Shown piece by piece: positions 34,926 to 45,544 of a DNA stretch of 64,000 bases. The translations under genes and the position numbers were made by a program. A model generated the notes under the pieces. The model was not told where the DNA came from, did no database searches, and saw only the letters and a program-made list of their open reading frames with translations. The stretch spans positions 113,965 through 177,964 of the forward strand of contig NZ_LT727809.1 of the NCBI RefSeq assembly GCF_900162665.1. Reading direction: 5' to 3'. Numbering within the stretch: the first letter of the stretch is position 1; each line of letters begins with the position of its first letter. The DNA is from Oceanobacillus sojae (GTDB taxonomy: Bacteria > Bacillota > Bacilli > Bacillales > Amphibacillaceae).

Positions 34926-35873
34926 ATGGAAATTACAAAAATTATTGAATCGATTGAAAAAAATCAAAAAATCATTATACATCGGCATATGCGTCCGGAT
35001 CCGGATGCAATTGGCTCACAGGCTGGTTTAAAAGCACTGATCAAACACTCTTTTCCGAAAAAAGAAGTCTATGCTGTAGGGGAAGATATTCAGTCCTTAA
35101 CCTTTTTAGCGCAGATGGATCAAATATCAGATGATGCTTACCATGGAAGTCTGGTGATTGTCTGCGATACAGCCAATCAGCCGCGAATTGATGATGAGCG
35201 TTATGATACAGGTAATCAGTTAATAAAAATTGATCATCATCCAGTTACAGATTCCTATGGAGACATCGAATGGGTGTCAACAGATGCGAGTTCTACCTCT
35301 GAAATGATTGTTGAGCTCGCCTTAAAGGCGCAATCACGAGGCTGGTCTTTAAATAATAATGCAGCCCGTCTATTATATGCAGGAATTGTCGGTGATACAG
35401 GAAGATTTAAATTCCCGAGCACAACAGTGAAAACCTTTCAATATGCCGGGGAACTGGTTCGTTATGATTTTGACAGATCGGCTCTTTATGATGAGTTATA
35501 TCAGGCAGATGAGAAGGTGCTGCGATTAAGCGGCTATATTTTACAGCATTTTCAATTATCCGATAATGGTCTATGCGTCATTAAATTAACAGCTGATTTG
35601 CTGGAAAAATATGATGTCAGTGTAGAGGAGTCCAATCAGCTGGTTCAGGTTGTGGCAGATGTGAAAGGGATTAAAGCCTGGGTTTTCCTGATAGAAGAAG
35701 ACCAGATTCGGGTGCGTATTCGTTCAAAAGGAGTAATTATTAATGAGGTAGCAGGTAAGTATCATGGTGGGGGACATCCATTAGCCTCAGGCGCCACAGT
35801 GTATTCATGGGAGGAAGGAAACGATTTAGTATCTGATTTAGAAAAAGCATGCAGGGAATATGTTCAAAAATAG
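34926..35873 (+). CDS. nrnA: NrnA, oligoribonuclease/pAp phosphatase (YtqI)
   Basis: A 315-residue DHH-DHHA1 phosphoesterase that degrades nanoRNAs and hydrolyses 3'-phosphoadenosine 5'-phosphate. Motifs in order: HRHMRPDPDAIGSQ (about 20-33), CDTANQPRID (about 81), the DHH motif in KIDHHPVTDSYG (about 104), GDTGRFKFPST (about 157) and the DHHA1 glycine loop GGGHPLASGAT (about 283-293). ATG 34926 has GAGAGGGAG upstream; the longer frame from 34875 has no site. Next downstream, on the other strand, is ytrI. Confidence 0.95.
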   Translation: MEITKIIESIEKNQKIIIHRHMRPDPDAIGSQAGLKALIKHSFPKKEVYAVGEDIQSLTFLAQMDQISDDAYHGSLVIVCDTANQPRIDDERYDTGNQLIKIDHHPVTDSYGDIEWVSTDASSTSEMIVELALKAQSRGWSLNNNAARLLYAGIVGDTGRFKFPSTTVKTFQYAGELVRYDFDRSALYDELYQADEKVLRLSGYILQHFQLSDNGLCVIKLTADLLEKYDVSVEESNQLVQVVADVKGIKAWVFLIEEDQIRVRIRSKGVIINEVAGKYHGGGHPLASGATVYSWEEGNDLVSDLEKACREYVQK

Positions 35874-35912
35874 AATTTAAAATAAACTATTTAACGAACT
35901 TTAGCCAGGAAG

Positions 35913-35960
35913 TCTCCACCCTGAAGATAAAGAGAGTTCGTCCAGGGAGCAGGGTGGAGA
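35913..35960. repeat. 11-bp inverted repeat between nrnA and ytrI
   Basis: tctccaccctg (35913-35923) and cagggtggaga (35950-35960) are perfectly complementary around a 26-base loop. No T run follows, so it is not a standard terminator. A further ggag...ctcc pair lies at 35985-36000. It may be a dispersed palindrome or an mRNA end structure. Confidence 0.5.
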
Positions 35961-36102
35961 TGAACGGCTGCTTTCGTCATGGAATGGAGAAACTCCCGCT
36001 TCAAATTTTGTCAGAAATTAAAATGGGAGCAGCTTATGCAATAACAACCTTAGCAATTTGTTGACATATTTGAACAACCAGGCATCGCTCCAGTCACATC
36101 AA

Positions 36103-36609
36103 TTATCTTACTGAATCAGGCAGGACAGCTATTTTTAATTCTGATCCCAAAGCAATAATTTGACTTACAGCGAATTGGTAGGTCATGCCATCAAGGGTGA
36201 AAGCTTTATTTTCAATGGTGGAAATAAGCAATTCATCTGAACGCGAGATAAGCTCTACATCCTGGCCGACGACATGATTGATTTCATCGCGAATTAAAGC
36301 TCGGAGCTGATCCTGCATTAATAAATCAATTTTCATAGAATCCGGATCTTCTATTTCAACTGTGATTTTTGAGATGGTAAGCGGTTGTCTGGATTGCTCA
36401 CTCAAATCCTCTTTATCCTTCAGCAGTGTTTGATTTGTGTGCTCCAGTTCGGTTACTTCATTAGACAATTCAATATTTTCTTTTAACAGTTTTTCATACA
36501 TGGTTCCGTACATATATGTGAAAACCATATATGAAATAATAGTGCCAAAAAAGAAACCGACAAAAATCAGCTGCCAGTTTGTTTTTTTATGATATGGCGG
36601 GATATGCAT
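36103..36609 (-). CDS. ytrI: Sporulation membrane protein YtrI
   Basis: A 168-residue protein needed with YtrH for efficient sporulation in B. subtilis, expressed in the mother cell. One TM helix lies at about residues 14-33 (LIFVFGF-like stretch, then TIISYMVFTYMYG), followed by a coiled coil (ELSNEVTELEHTNQTLLKDKEDL) and a soluble domain. ATG 36609 has AAGGAGATG upstream and overlaps the ytrH stop by one base (TAATG), so translation is coupled. A longer frame starting at 36636 lies inside ytrH and is not used. Confidence 0.88.
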   Translation of the reverse strand: MHIPPYHKKTNWQLIFVGFFFGTIISYMVFTYMYGTMYEKLLKENIELSNEVTELEHTNQTLLKDKEDLSEQSRQPLTISKITVEIEDPDSMKIDLLMQDQLRALIRDEINHVVGQDVELISRSDELLISTIENKAFTLDGMTYQFAVSQIIALGSELKIAVLPDSVR

Positions 36610-36941
36610 TATGGGACATCTCCTTGTGAAAACCATTGGATAATAATCAGCCCGACCTTTACACCGCCCATAGCAGATAAAATTAATAGTATCTGTTTAA
36701 CTAAGTCCATTGGTGTTCCATCAAATAAACCTCTTTCAAAGTTGGCAATAGCATCAAAAGTTCCGCCGATAGCAGCAACAATTCCCCATATCCTTAAACG
36801 TTCTGCGATTCGATTCATTGAAGTCAAGGCGGCATCTCCTGTTGCAAAATCTCCAATGCTTCCGATAATGGAGCCTCCGATGATAACTCCCAATGCAATG
36901 AAAAAACAATGAATAAACGCTGCAAAAAACCGTTCCTCCAT
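36609..36941 (-). CDS. ytrH: Sporulation membrane protein YtrH
   Basis: A 110-residue membrane protein with about three TM helices (about 8-30, 46-66, 83-102). Glycine-rich segments VIIGGSIIGSIGDFATGD and AIGGTFDAIANFERG are typical. It is the first gene of the ytrH-ytrI pair, expected under sigma-E. ATG 36941 has GAGGAG about 7 bases upstream. Divergent from dnaE. Confidence 0.9.
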   Translation of the reverse strand: MEERFFAAFIHCFFIALGVIIGGSIIGSIGDFATGDAALTSMNRIAERLRIWGIVAAIGGTFDAIANFERGLFDGTPMDLVKQILLILSAMGGVKVGLIIIQWFSQGDVP

Positions 36942-37106
36942 ACTGACACTCCTCGCGCTACAGCTTGTCTTATAATTGGCAATCCTAATGATTGGAGGTG
37001 CATATTCTATCTTATGAATGAAGCAGGCGGGATATGAGCAAAACTAAATTTATAGGCACATATGTACTATCTTGTTATAATAGAAATAGAAAGAAGGCGG
37101 AGTAGA

Positions 37107-40100
37107 ATGACATACACACATATCTCAGTGAAAAGCGGTTATAGTTTAATGGAGAGCACCATTTCTATACAAAAGCTGGTTCAAAAAGCAAAAAGTTTAC
37201 ATTATCAAAGCTTATGCTTAACAGATGAGGCTGTTCTTTACGGTGCCATTTCATTCTATAAAGCTTGTATGGAGCAAGGGATTAAACCAATTATCGGAAT
37301 GACTGTTCATGTTCAAATAGAAGAAAATGAACCGGAGAATCCGTTTATTGTACTCGCCAAAAATAAGACAGGATATCAGCAGCTGCTGAAGTTAAGTACC
37401 TATTTACAAACAAATCATATGGATAAATTAACTGCCAGCCAGCTTTCGAAATATACAGAAGGTGTCATTGGTGTATTGTCTGGAAAACATTTCCTTCAAG
37501 ACAGTAATCATTCTGCAGAAGCTGATGCAGATTTATTTTTTCAAGAGTTGAAAAAAGTAGAAGCATACTTTCAACCAGGTGATTTTTATATTGGAATCGA
37601 TTCTGATGTACATCAGCTCCAAATTTGGAAAGAGGCAGACTTCTCTTATACAGCTATGCAGGAAGTTTTTTATTTAGATGAACAGGATGTATTGGCGTAT
37701 GATTGCCTGCAATCGATGCGCCATGGAAAGAAATGGGTTCCAAAAAGGAAGGACCAGCTGCCAGAAAATCATCATTTTGCTTCTCCGGAGGAAATAAAGC
37801 GGTTATTCCACGCCTGGCCGGAGCTGCTTGATAAAACAGGAGAAATTGCTAATAAGTGCTCAACATACTTAAATTTTGATGAACAGCATCTGCCGTCCTT
37901 TCCAACTCCAGACCGGATGTCTGCAGATACTTATTTGCGGAAGTGCTGTGAAAAAGGGCTGCAGGAACGTTATACAACCATTACAGAGGTACATCGAAAC
38001 CGGCTGGAATATGAGCTGGACACCATTATAAGCATGAATTACAGCGATTATTTCTTAATTGTTGCGGATTTTATTCAATTTGCTAAAACGAATCATATTA
38101 TGGTTGGACCGGGCAGGGGGTCCTCGGCAGGTTCCATTGTGGCTTACATTCTAGGAATTACAGAAGTAGATCCTTTAAAATATAATCTGTTATTTGAACG
38201 TTTTTTAAATCCGGAAAGGCAGACCATGCCGGATATTGATGTGGATTTCTCAGATATCAGGCGTGATGAAGTAATCGATTATGTAAGAGATAAATATGGA
38301 AGAGAGCATGTTGCGCAGATTATTACTTTTGGAAGCTTTGCGACACGTTCTATTCTTCGTGAATTGATGAAAACGATGGACGTACATGAGCAGGATGTCA
38401 GCTATATTTTACGGGAGCTGAAGGGAGCCTCTTCGAAAAGTATCCAAAGACTGATGCAAGATTCAACGGAATTGACAGCGTATGTGAAATCATCTGAAAA
38501 ATTAAAGATTTTATTTTCAATTGCAATTAAATTAGAGGGCTTGCCCAGAAATGTATCCACGCATGCCGCAGGTGTTGTGATCAGTGAGCATCCATTAGTG
38601 GCAGATGTTCCTTTAACAAGCAGCACAGGCGAAACATATCTGACGCAATATGCAATGAATGAACTGGAAGCAGCAGGACTGTTGAAGATGGATTTTTTGG
38701 GGCTTAGAAACCTTTCGTTAATAGAAAGAGTTACAAAAGGTGTAGCGTATACATTGAAAAAAGATGAGATATTAGCTGATATTCCAGAGCAGGATGAAAA
38801 GACCTTTGCAATGTTAAGGAAAGGAAAAACCAGCGGCGTCTTTCAATTGGAATCTGCAGGGATGCAAAATGTACTTAAAGAGCTGCAGCCATCATCATTT
38901 GAGGATATTGTAGCGGTAAATGCGCTTTACCGGCCAGGTCCAATGGATTTTATTCCTGTTTATATCCGGCGGAAATTTAAGCAGGAGCCTGTAACCTATC
39001 CGCATCCGGATCTGGAGCCGATTTTGAAATCCACATATGGTGTTTTGATTTATCAGGAACAGATTATGCAAATTGCGCATCGTATTGCCGGTTTCAGTCT
39101 TGGTGAGGCAGATATTTTAAGAAGAGCTGTAAGCAAAAAGAATAGAACCGTTATGCAGCAGCAGGAGGAAGCTTTTATCAAAGGGTGCTTAAAGAATGGA
39201 TATTCTCATGCAGTGGCCGGAGAAATATTCAGCTGGATTGTGCGTTTTTCCAATTATGGTTTTCCGAGAAGCCATGCAGTAGCTTATAGTAAAATATCTT
39301 ATCAGCTAAGCTTTCTAAAAGCACATTATCCGGCAGTGTTCTTCTCATGTCTGCTGACTGATGCCAAGAACCAGCCTGAAAAGCTGTCTGCCTATCAAGA
39401 GTCATTAAAAGAACTTCATATTGATATACTTCCGCCACATATTAATAGAAGTTTTCAGCAATTTACAGTTGAAAAAAATATGGTGCGTACGGGATTAGCT
39501 GCTATTAAGGGGATCAGTTATCAAGCATTAATTCACATTTTAGAAATTCGGAAAGAAGCTTCCTTTACCAGCTTTTTTGATTTTTGTATGCGGATTGATA
39601 TAAAAATAGTAAATCGCGCTGCTATAAGAAATCTTGTTTTAGCTGGTGTATTCGATACATTTCACGATAATCGGGCAAGTCTGATAGCCTCTATTGAACC
39701 GGCTCTCGAACAAAAGGAGCTTTTTCAAGGGATGTTCGAAGATGCTTCCCTGTTTCAAGATGCGTTGGAATATACAGATATAGAAGATTATTCAACGATA
39801 CAGAAGCTCACTTTTGAAAAAGAATTAATGGGTATCTATATATCCAATCATCCGTTTGAAAGCTGCCGGGATGTTTTAAGAGCAAACGGGATCATTTCAT
39901 TCAAACAGGCAGAGAAATTCACTGGTAAGAGAAAAGAGATATATACGGCCGGAGTTGTGGAAGAAGTAAAGGTTATCCGAACAAAAAATAGGGAAAGAAT
40001 GGCCTTTTTAACCGTGTCGGATGAGGATGAAAAGATGGACGCAGTTATCTTTCCGGATTTATTTCGTCAAATTTCTAACCAGCTGGAGGAAGAACAGATT

Positions 40101-40424
40101 GTCTGGATGCGCGTTTCTGTGGAGGAGAGAAATCAGAAGCTCCAGCTTGTTATAAAAGACATTGCGGCTTTAGACCTCTCAGAGATAGGTATACCTGAAA
40201 CAAAAAAATTGTTTGTACGAATGACAAATCAAGATAAAAGCAGTGTTCTACAATATGTAAAGCAATTAGCTGATCAGCACCCTGGTAAAACGCCCGTGAT
40301 TATATATAATCCTGTAAACAAAGAAACCTACCGGCTTGCAAATGATTATGCTTTATATTTGACTGAAAAAGAAATGCGACAGCTGAAAAATTATTTTGGA
40401 AATGAGAACGTGGTAGAGAGATAG
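37107..40424 (+). CDS. dnaE: DNA polymerase III alpha subunit DnaE
   Basis: A 1105-residue family C replicative polymerase; in Bacillus DnaE extends primers on the lagging strand before handing over to PolC. Domains in order: N-terminal PHP (1-210, HISVKSGYSLMES), palm/thumb/fingers (about 270-800) with the catalytic acids in PDIDVDFSD (about 375-383) and VGPGRGSSAGSIV (about 333), then helix-hairpin-helix and OB-fold regions (about 820-1040, TAGVVEEVK at the OB fold). ATG 37107 has AAGGCGGAG upstream; a longer reading from 37062 lacks a ribosome site. Followed by a very strong terminator. Confidence 0.97.
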   Translation: MTYTHISVKSGYSLMESTISIQKLVQKAKSLHYQSLCLTDEAVLYGAISFYKACMEQGIKPIIGMTVHVQIEENEPENPFIVLAKNKTGYQQLLKLSTYLQTNHMDKLTASQLSKYTEGVIGVLSGKHFLQDSNHSAEADADLFFQELKKVEAYFQPGDFYIGIDSDVHQLQIWKEADFSYTAMQEVFYLDEQDVLAYDCLQSMRHGKKWVPKRKDQLPENHHFASPEEIKRLFHAWPELLDKTGEIANKCSTYLNFDEQHLPSFPTPDRMSADTYLRKCCEKGLQERYTTITEVHRNRLEYELDTIISMNYSDYFLIVADFIQFAKTNHIMVGPGRGSSAGSIVAYILGITEVDPLKYNLLFERFLNPERQTMPDIDVDFSDIRRDEVIDYVRDKYGREHVAQIITFGSFATRSILRELMKTMDVHEQDVSYILRELKGASSKSIQRLMQDSTELTAYVKSSEKLKILFSIAIKLEGLPRNVSTHAAGVVISEHPLVADVPLTSSTGETYLTQYAMNELEAAGLLKMDFLGLRNLSLIERVTKGVAYTLKKDEILADIPEQDEKTFAMLRKGKTSGVFQLESAGMQNVLKELQPSSFEDIVAVNALYRPGPMDFIPVYIRRKFKQEPVTYPHPDLEPILKSTYGVLIYQEQIMQIAHRIAGFSLGEADILRRAVSKKNRTVMQQQEEAFIKGCLKNGYSHAVAGEIFSWIVRFSNYGFPRSHAVAYSKISYQLSFLKAHYPAVFFSCLLTDAKNQPEKLSAYQESLKELHIDILPPHINRSFQQFTVEKNMVRTGLAAIKGISYQALIHILEIRKEASFTSFFDFCMRIDIKIVNRAAIRNLVLAGVFDTFHDNRASLIASIEPALEQKELFQGMFEDASLFQDALEYTDIEDYSTIQKLTFEKELMGIYISNHPFESCRDVLRANGIISFKQAEKFTGKRKEIYTAGVVEEVKVIRTKNRERMAFLTVSDEDEKMDAVIFPDLFRQISNQLEEEQIVWMRVSVEERNQKLQLVIKDIAALDLSEIGIPETKKLFVRMTNQDKSSVLQYVKQLADQHPGKTPVIIYNPVNKETYRLANDYALYLTEKEMRQLKNYFGNENVVER

Positions 40425-40455
40425 CTTCCGCACCATCAATAGAGATGAAAGTTAT

Positions 40456-40503
40456 AAAATCCGGGAGATTTACTTTTGCTGAAGTAAATCTCCCGGATTT
40501 TAT
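40456..40503 (+). terminator. Terminator of dnaE
   Basis: A perfect 20-bp stem (40456-40475 with 40482-40501) with a 6-base loop; the central part is ccgggagattt / aaatctcccgg and the arm ends in TTTT. Confidence 0.92.
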
Positions 40504-40609
40504 ATATTCTAAGGATAGCGAAGTACTATCGACTGCAGCGTATTTTTTTACAATACATCAGCTGATATTCGGATGATCGAGAAGATAGTAATTTAATATG
40601 CAGTGTTAC

Positions 40610-40681
40610 TTTACACAGGTTCATCATCTGTTATAATAAAAGGGATTTAAAAGGGCTTGGCCCAAATTGTAAGCGTAATAA
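40610..40681 (+). promoter_or_regulatory. Promoter and cre-like site before the malic enzyme gene
   Basis: TTTACA (40610-40615), 16-base spacer, TATAAT (40632-40637) form a good sigma-A promoter. About 30 bases downstream ttgtaagcgtaataa (40667-40681) has one mismatch to the cre consensus. CcpA control is speculative. Confidence 0.5.
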
Positions 40682-40721
40682 TTTTACATATTACTTACAG
40701 TATTTAAAGGAGCGGGATTCG

Positions 40722-41960
40722 ATGGCAAACCTACGAGACGAAGCATTACATTTACACAAACAAAAGCAGGGGAAACTGGAAATAAAATCAAAGGTTCCCA
40801 TGAAAAACAAAGAGGACTTAAGTCTAGCATATTCCCCTGGTGTTGCAGAACCTTGCAAGGAAATTTATGAACGGAAAGAAATGGTCTATGACTATACGAT
40901 GAAGGGAAATATGGTTGCTGTAGTAAGTGATGGATCTGCTGTATTAGGCCTCGGCAATATCGGTGCAGAAGCTTCTTTACCTGTTATGGAAGGAAAAGCG
41001 GTATTATTTAAAGGTTTTGCAGGAGTAGATGCTTTTCCAATCTGTCTGGATACACAAGATGTAGACAAAATTGTAGAAACAGTAAAATTAATGGAACCAA
41101 CCTTTGGCGGAGTCAATCTGGAGGATATTGCAGCGCCAAACTGTTTTATTATAGAAGACCGCTTAAAAAGTGAAACAAATATCCCTATTTTTCATGATGA
41201 TCAGCATGGTACGGCAATTGTAACGGTTGCGGGATTAATGAATGCTTTAAAATTAGTAAATAAGGATTTTTCTAATATAAAAGTTGTTGCTAACGGAGCG
41301 GGCGCGGCAGGTATTGCAATCATTCGATTATTAAAGAGCCTGGGTGTTCATGACATGATTATGTGTGATTCCAGAGGAGCAATTTATGAAGGACGTCCTA
41401 ACGGGATGAACCGGGTGAAAGAGCTTGTGGCAAAATATACCAATGCACAGAAGATCGAAGGAAGTCTGGAAGACGTACTAGAGGGTGCAGACGTATTTAT
41501 CGGTGTTTCGGTGGGTGGCGCATTAACAAAAGAAATGGTAAAGAAAATGAATGATGATGCGATTATTTTTGCTATGGCAAACCCTGATCCGGAAATTTTA
41601 CCAGACGATGCAAAAGAGGCTGGAGCGAGGGTTATTGGTACAGGCCGGTCTGACTTTGCAAACCAGGTAAATAATGTACTTGCTTTTCCGGGGATTTTCA
41701 GGGGTGCATTGGATGTCAGAGCAACACGGATTAATGAAGAGATGAAAATAGCTGCTGCAGAAGGAATCGCCTCTTTGATTTCAGAAGAGGAGCTGAATGA
41801 AGATTATGTTATTCCTTCCCCTTTTGATGGCAGAGTCGCCCCGCTTGTGGCCAAGCACGTAGCTGAAGCGGCGATGAAATCCGGTGTCGCCCGTGTCCAG
41901 GTAAATCCTGAAGAAATAGCAGAGAAGACAAGAAATCTGACAAAGGAAATCAATAAATAG
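40722..41960 (+). CDS. NAD(P)-dependent malic enzyme (YtsJ-like)
   Basis: A 412-residue oxidative decarboxylase converting malate to pyruvate and CO2. It is the short bacterial form: KMxYSPGVAEP-like AYSPGVAEPC (about residue 38), the catalytic Lys in MEGKAVLFKGF (about 88-95), the metal-binding NLEDIAAPNCF (about 131-141) and PIFHDDQHGTAIV (about 157), then Rossmann VVANGAGAAGIAI (about 188). AAAGGAG precedes the ATG. In B. subtilis ytsJ, NADP-preferring, occupies this place between dnaE and the acc genes. Cofactor preference here is inferred from that. Confidence 0.93.
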   Translation: MANLRDEALHLHKQKQGKLEIKSKVPMKNKEDLSLAYSPGVAEPCKEIYERKEMVYDYTMKGNMVAVVSDGSAVLGLGNIGAEASLPVMEGKAVLFKGFAGVDAFPICLDTQDVDKIVETVKLMEPTFGGVNLEDIAAPNCFIIEDRLKSETNIPIFHDDQHGTAIVTVAGLMNALKLVNKDFSNIKVVANGAGAAGIAIIRLLKSLGVHDMIMCDSRGAIYEGRPNGMNRVKELVAKYTNAQKIEGSLEDVLEGADVFIGVSVGGALTKEMVKKMNDDAIIFAMANPDPEILPDDAKEAGARVIGTGRSDFANQVNNVLAFPGIFRGALDVRATRINEEMKIAAAEGIASLISEEELNEDYVIPSPFDGRVAPLVAKHVAEAAMKSGVARVQVNPEEIAEKTRNLTKEINK

Positions 41961-41968
41961 TTTGACCT

Positions 41969-42028
41969 GGCAATTATCCTCGGAACCTTTTTTTATTAAA
42001 AGTGTTTTGGGGATAATTGTCATTTTAA
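41969..42028 (+). terminator. Probable terminator of the malic enzyme gene
   Basis: ggcaattatcc (41969-41979) pairs with ggataattgtc (42011-42021) around a long T-rich loop, then attttaaat. Confidence 0.5.
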
Positions 42029-42348
42029 ATCTAAAATTAATTCTATCGGGAGAAGGCATCGTATTCGTTTGTAAAACAGTATTTAGCCGCCCTTCATTTG
42101 ATAAAAAATTATTGTGAATAAAAAAACGTGATTGCACGACTTGGCATCAGGTGGTAATCTATTTGTTGGGATTCTAAAACTAAAAATACTTTCATTTTAT
42201 GGAATAACTATTATAACTCGGCAAAATAGTTTACAATAGTAAAATAGGAAACAGCTCTTATTGAAAGCTCTATTTGAATACTAGATAATATATACAGCTT
42301 GTTTATATATGCTCAGATAATCTAGTAGTAGAAAAAGGGGGGATAAAC
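42029..42348. other. Intergenic region before accD, nothing recognised
   Basis: About 320 AT-rich bases. No coding remnant or structured RNA could be supported; the accDA promoter must lie here, but no single box pair stands out. Confidence 0.5.
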
Positions 42349-43203
42349 TTGCCACTTAAAGATTTTTTCGGCAAGCGTAAGAAGTATGCATCAATCCCGA
42401 GCGAGAAGGCGAAAGTAGATGTTCCGGAGGGTTTAATGCAGAAATGTGATAATTGTAAACAAATCTATTATCGAAAAGAAATAGTTAAATCTTTATATGT
42501 TTGTCCAAACTGCGGATATCATCATCCAATGACAGCATGGACGAGAATTGAGAGCTTATTCGATGAAGGGACATTTCAAGAGTGGGATGCTGGTTTAACC
42601 TCTGCAAATCCGCTAAATTTCCCTGATTACGAGGAGAAGATTAAGAAAGACCGTCAGAAAACAGGGTTGAATGAAGCGGTTGTTACTGGCACAGGGGTAA
42701 TCGAAAATAATCAGGTTGCATTTGCCGTTATGGATTCACATTTTCGTATGGGAAGTATGGGATCCGCAATCGGAGAAAAAATAACCAGAGCAATTGAAGA
42801 AGCCAGAAAAGAATCTATTCCGTTTATTATATTTACAGCATCCGGCGGTGCCCGTATGCAGGAGGGGCTCTTAAGTTTAATGCAGATGGCGAAAACATCA
42901 TTTGCTGTTAAACGGTTCAGAGACAGCGGGAATTTAATGATTTCTGTTATGACCCATCCAACCACCGGTGGTGTGTCTGCAAGTTTTGCATCTATCGGAG
43001 ACTATAATTTTGCCGAACCGGGGGCATTAATAGGTTTTGCTGGTCGAAGAATTATCGAGCAGACTATTCGTGAAAAATTACCAAACGATTTTCAGACTGC
43101 TGAATTTCAATTAGAGCATGGGCAGATAGATAAGGTTATTCACCGTCATGACATGAAAAAAATGCTTGGAAAAATTCTTTCCATGCATGCAGATGGGAGG
43201 TAA
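42349..43203 (+). CDS. accD: Acetyl-CoA carboxylase carboxyltransferase beta subunit
   Basis: A 284-residue subunit that transfers CO2 from carboxybiotin to acetyl-CoA with AccA. The N-terminal zinc ribbon has CDNCKQIYY and CPNCGYHH (about residues 33-57). The crotonase-fold core shows [12 protein letters not shown] (about 163-174) and [10 protein letters not shown] (about 204). Start TTG 42349 follows AGGGGGG by about 6 bases. It ends 6 bases before accA, one operon. These genes start fatty acid synthesis. Confidence 0.96.
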   Translation: MPLKDFFGKRKKYASIPSEKAKVDVPEGLMQKCDNCKQIYYRKEIVKSLYVCPNCGYHHPMTAWTRIESLFDEGTFQEWDAGLTSANPLNFPDYEEKIKKDRQKTGLNEAVVTGTGVIENNQVAFAVMDSHFRMGSMGSAIGEKITRAIEEARKESIPFIIFTASGGARMQEGLLSLMQMAKTSFAVKRFRDSGNLMISVMTHPTTGGVSASFASIGDYNFAEPGALIGFAGRRIIEQTIREKLPNDFQTAEFQLEHGQIDKVIHRHDMKKMLGKILSMHADGR

Positions 43204-43209
43204 TCATAA

Positions 43210-44166
43210 ATGGCGCCAATAATGGAATTTGAAAAACCAATTGTAAATTTAAAAGAAAAGATTAAAGAATTAAAAGCATTCACAGAAAACAGTGAAATTG
43301 ATTTGAAAGATGAAATAAAGACACTGGAAGAGCGCTTGGCAAAACTGGAAGAGGATATTTATGGAAATCTGAAGCCCTGGAATCGTGTCCAGATGGCCAG
43401 ACATCCTGACCGTCCTACTACATTAGACTATGTAGAAAGACTATTTGAAGATTTTATTGAGTTTCATGGTGACCGTTTGTTTGGTGAAGATGAAGCAATT
43501 GTTTCGGGAATTGCTTATTATAAAAATCAGCCGGTAACTATCATTGGTCATCAGCGTGGAAAAGATACGAAAGAAAATATCAAACGTAATTTCGGAATGC
43601 CACATCCTGAAGGCTATAGAAAAGCGTTGCGTCATATGAAGCAGGCTGAAAAATTCAATCGCCCAATTATCACTTTCATTGATACAAAAGGGGCGTACCC
43701 GGGCAAGGCAGCTGAAGAAAGAGGACAGAGTGAAGCCATTGCCAAAAACTTAATGGAAATGGCCGGCTTAACCGTCCCTATTGTGTGTATTGTAATTGGA
43801 GAAGGCGGCAGCGGCGGTGCATTAGGAATCGGTGTAGGAAATCACGTTCATATGCTGGAGAATTCTACATACTCCGTAATTTCTCCAGAAGGCGCTGCTG
43901 CCATCCTGTGGAAGGACGCAGGTGAAGCGCAGCGTGCCGCTGAATCAATGCGGATTACAGCTCCTGATTTGAAAAAATTGGGCGTTATTGATGAAGTGAT
44001 ACCAGAGCCGAAAGGTGGAGCGCATCGGGACATTGATAAACAAGCTGCATTTATCGATCAAGTACTTGAAAAGTCTCTAAAAGAGTTAAAAGAATTGTCA
44101 TCTGAGGATATTGTAGAAGAAAGATGGCAAAAATATAAAAAGATAGGTTCATTTCAAACGGTTTAA
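43210..44166 (+). CDS. accA: Acetyl-CoA carboxylase carboxyltransferase alpha subunit
   Basis: A 318-residue partner of AccD. The N-terminal coiled region ([15 protein letters not shown] ... ERLAKLEED) is followed by [13 protein letters not shown] (about 61-73), [17 protein letters not shown] and the oxyanion/substrate loops [16 protein letters not shown] (about 159-174) and [12 protein letters not shown] (about 198-209). GGGAGG lies before the ATG. Closed by a terminator before pfkA. Confidence 0.97.
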   Translation: MAPIMEFEKPIVNLKEKIKELKAFTENSEIDLKDEIKTLEERLAKLEEDIYGNLKPWNRVQMARHPDRPTTLDYVERLFEDFIEFHGDRLFGEDEAIVSGIAYYKNQPVTIIGHQRGKDTKENIKRNFGMPHPEGYRKALRHMKQAEKFNRPIITFIDTKGAYPGKAAEERGQSEAIAKNLMEMAGLTVPIVCIVIGEGGSGGALGIGVGNHVHMLENSTYSVISPEGAAAILWKDAGEAQRAAESMRITAPDLKKLGVIDEVIPEPKGGAHRDIDKQAAFIDQVLEKSLKELKELSSEDIVEERWQKYKKIGSFQTV

Positions 44167-44177
44167 GTATCGTTTAT

Positions 44178-44210
44178 AAAGGCTGAGGATGAATATCAGC
44201 CTTTATTTTA
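44178..44210 (+). terminator. Terminator of accDA
   Basis: aaaggctga / tcagccttt (44178-44186, 44196-44204), followed by atttta. Confidence 0.75.
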
Positions 44211-44302
44211 ATTTGGATTATAATGAAAGAATCATGTAAAATAGATAGAGTAGTGGATGAAAGATTGAGAAATCAATAATCGATTAATGAGGTGAATCAT
44301 AA

Positions 44303-45262
<960 letters not shown>

Positions 45263-45278
45263 CATACTTAAGGTGGAT

Positions 45279-45500
45279 GTTCAAAAAGTGATATATAAGT
45301 TAATTCTTGCTCGTATTATTTGCTAAAAACTAGGTTTGATCCATTCGTGTGAATCTCCCGATTCACACGCCTTTCAGCCTTGCTGAAAGGTAGCAGTATG
45401 ATGATATAACAAGGAAATAAATAAATTTATTTCCTTGTTATATCATCATACTGCATAAATGGATCAGGAGCACATACCAGCACTTAGGAACTTTTTGAAC
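45279..45500. repeat. Dispersed repeat, copy 1, with three hairpins
   Basis: Bounded by a 10-bp perfect inverted repeat gttcaaaaag / ctttttgaac (45279-45288, 45491-45500). Inside are hairpins cgtgtgaat/attcacacg (45346-45369), cctttcag/ctgaaagg (45370-45390) and a near-perfect 62-nt palindrome (45393-45454) with 30-bp arms and a 2-base centre. Segments cttgctcgta, tgatccattcgtgtgaat, attcacacgcctttcagc and the right border ctttttgaacacgctct recur, inverted, at 49226-49347. It separates pfkA and pyk and may terminate or process the pfkA transcript. Confidence 0.75.
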
Positions 45501-45544
45501 ACGCTCTTATGATAGAATTTGGTTGAATTTAAGGAGGAATTAAA

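Noticed and set aside
45393..45454. 62-nt palindrome as an ordinary pfkA terminator
   Set aside because: There is no T run behind it, it is far longer than terminator stems, and its surroundings recur as a repeat at 49226; termination may still be a side effect.
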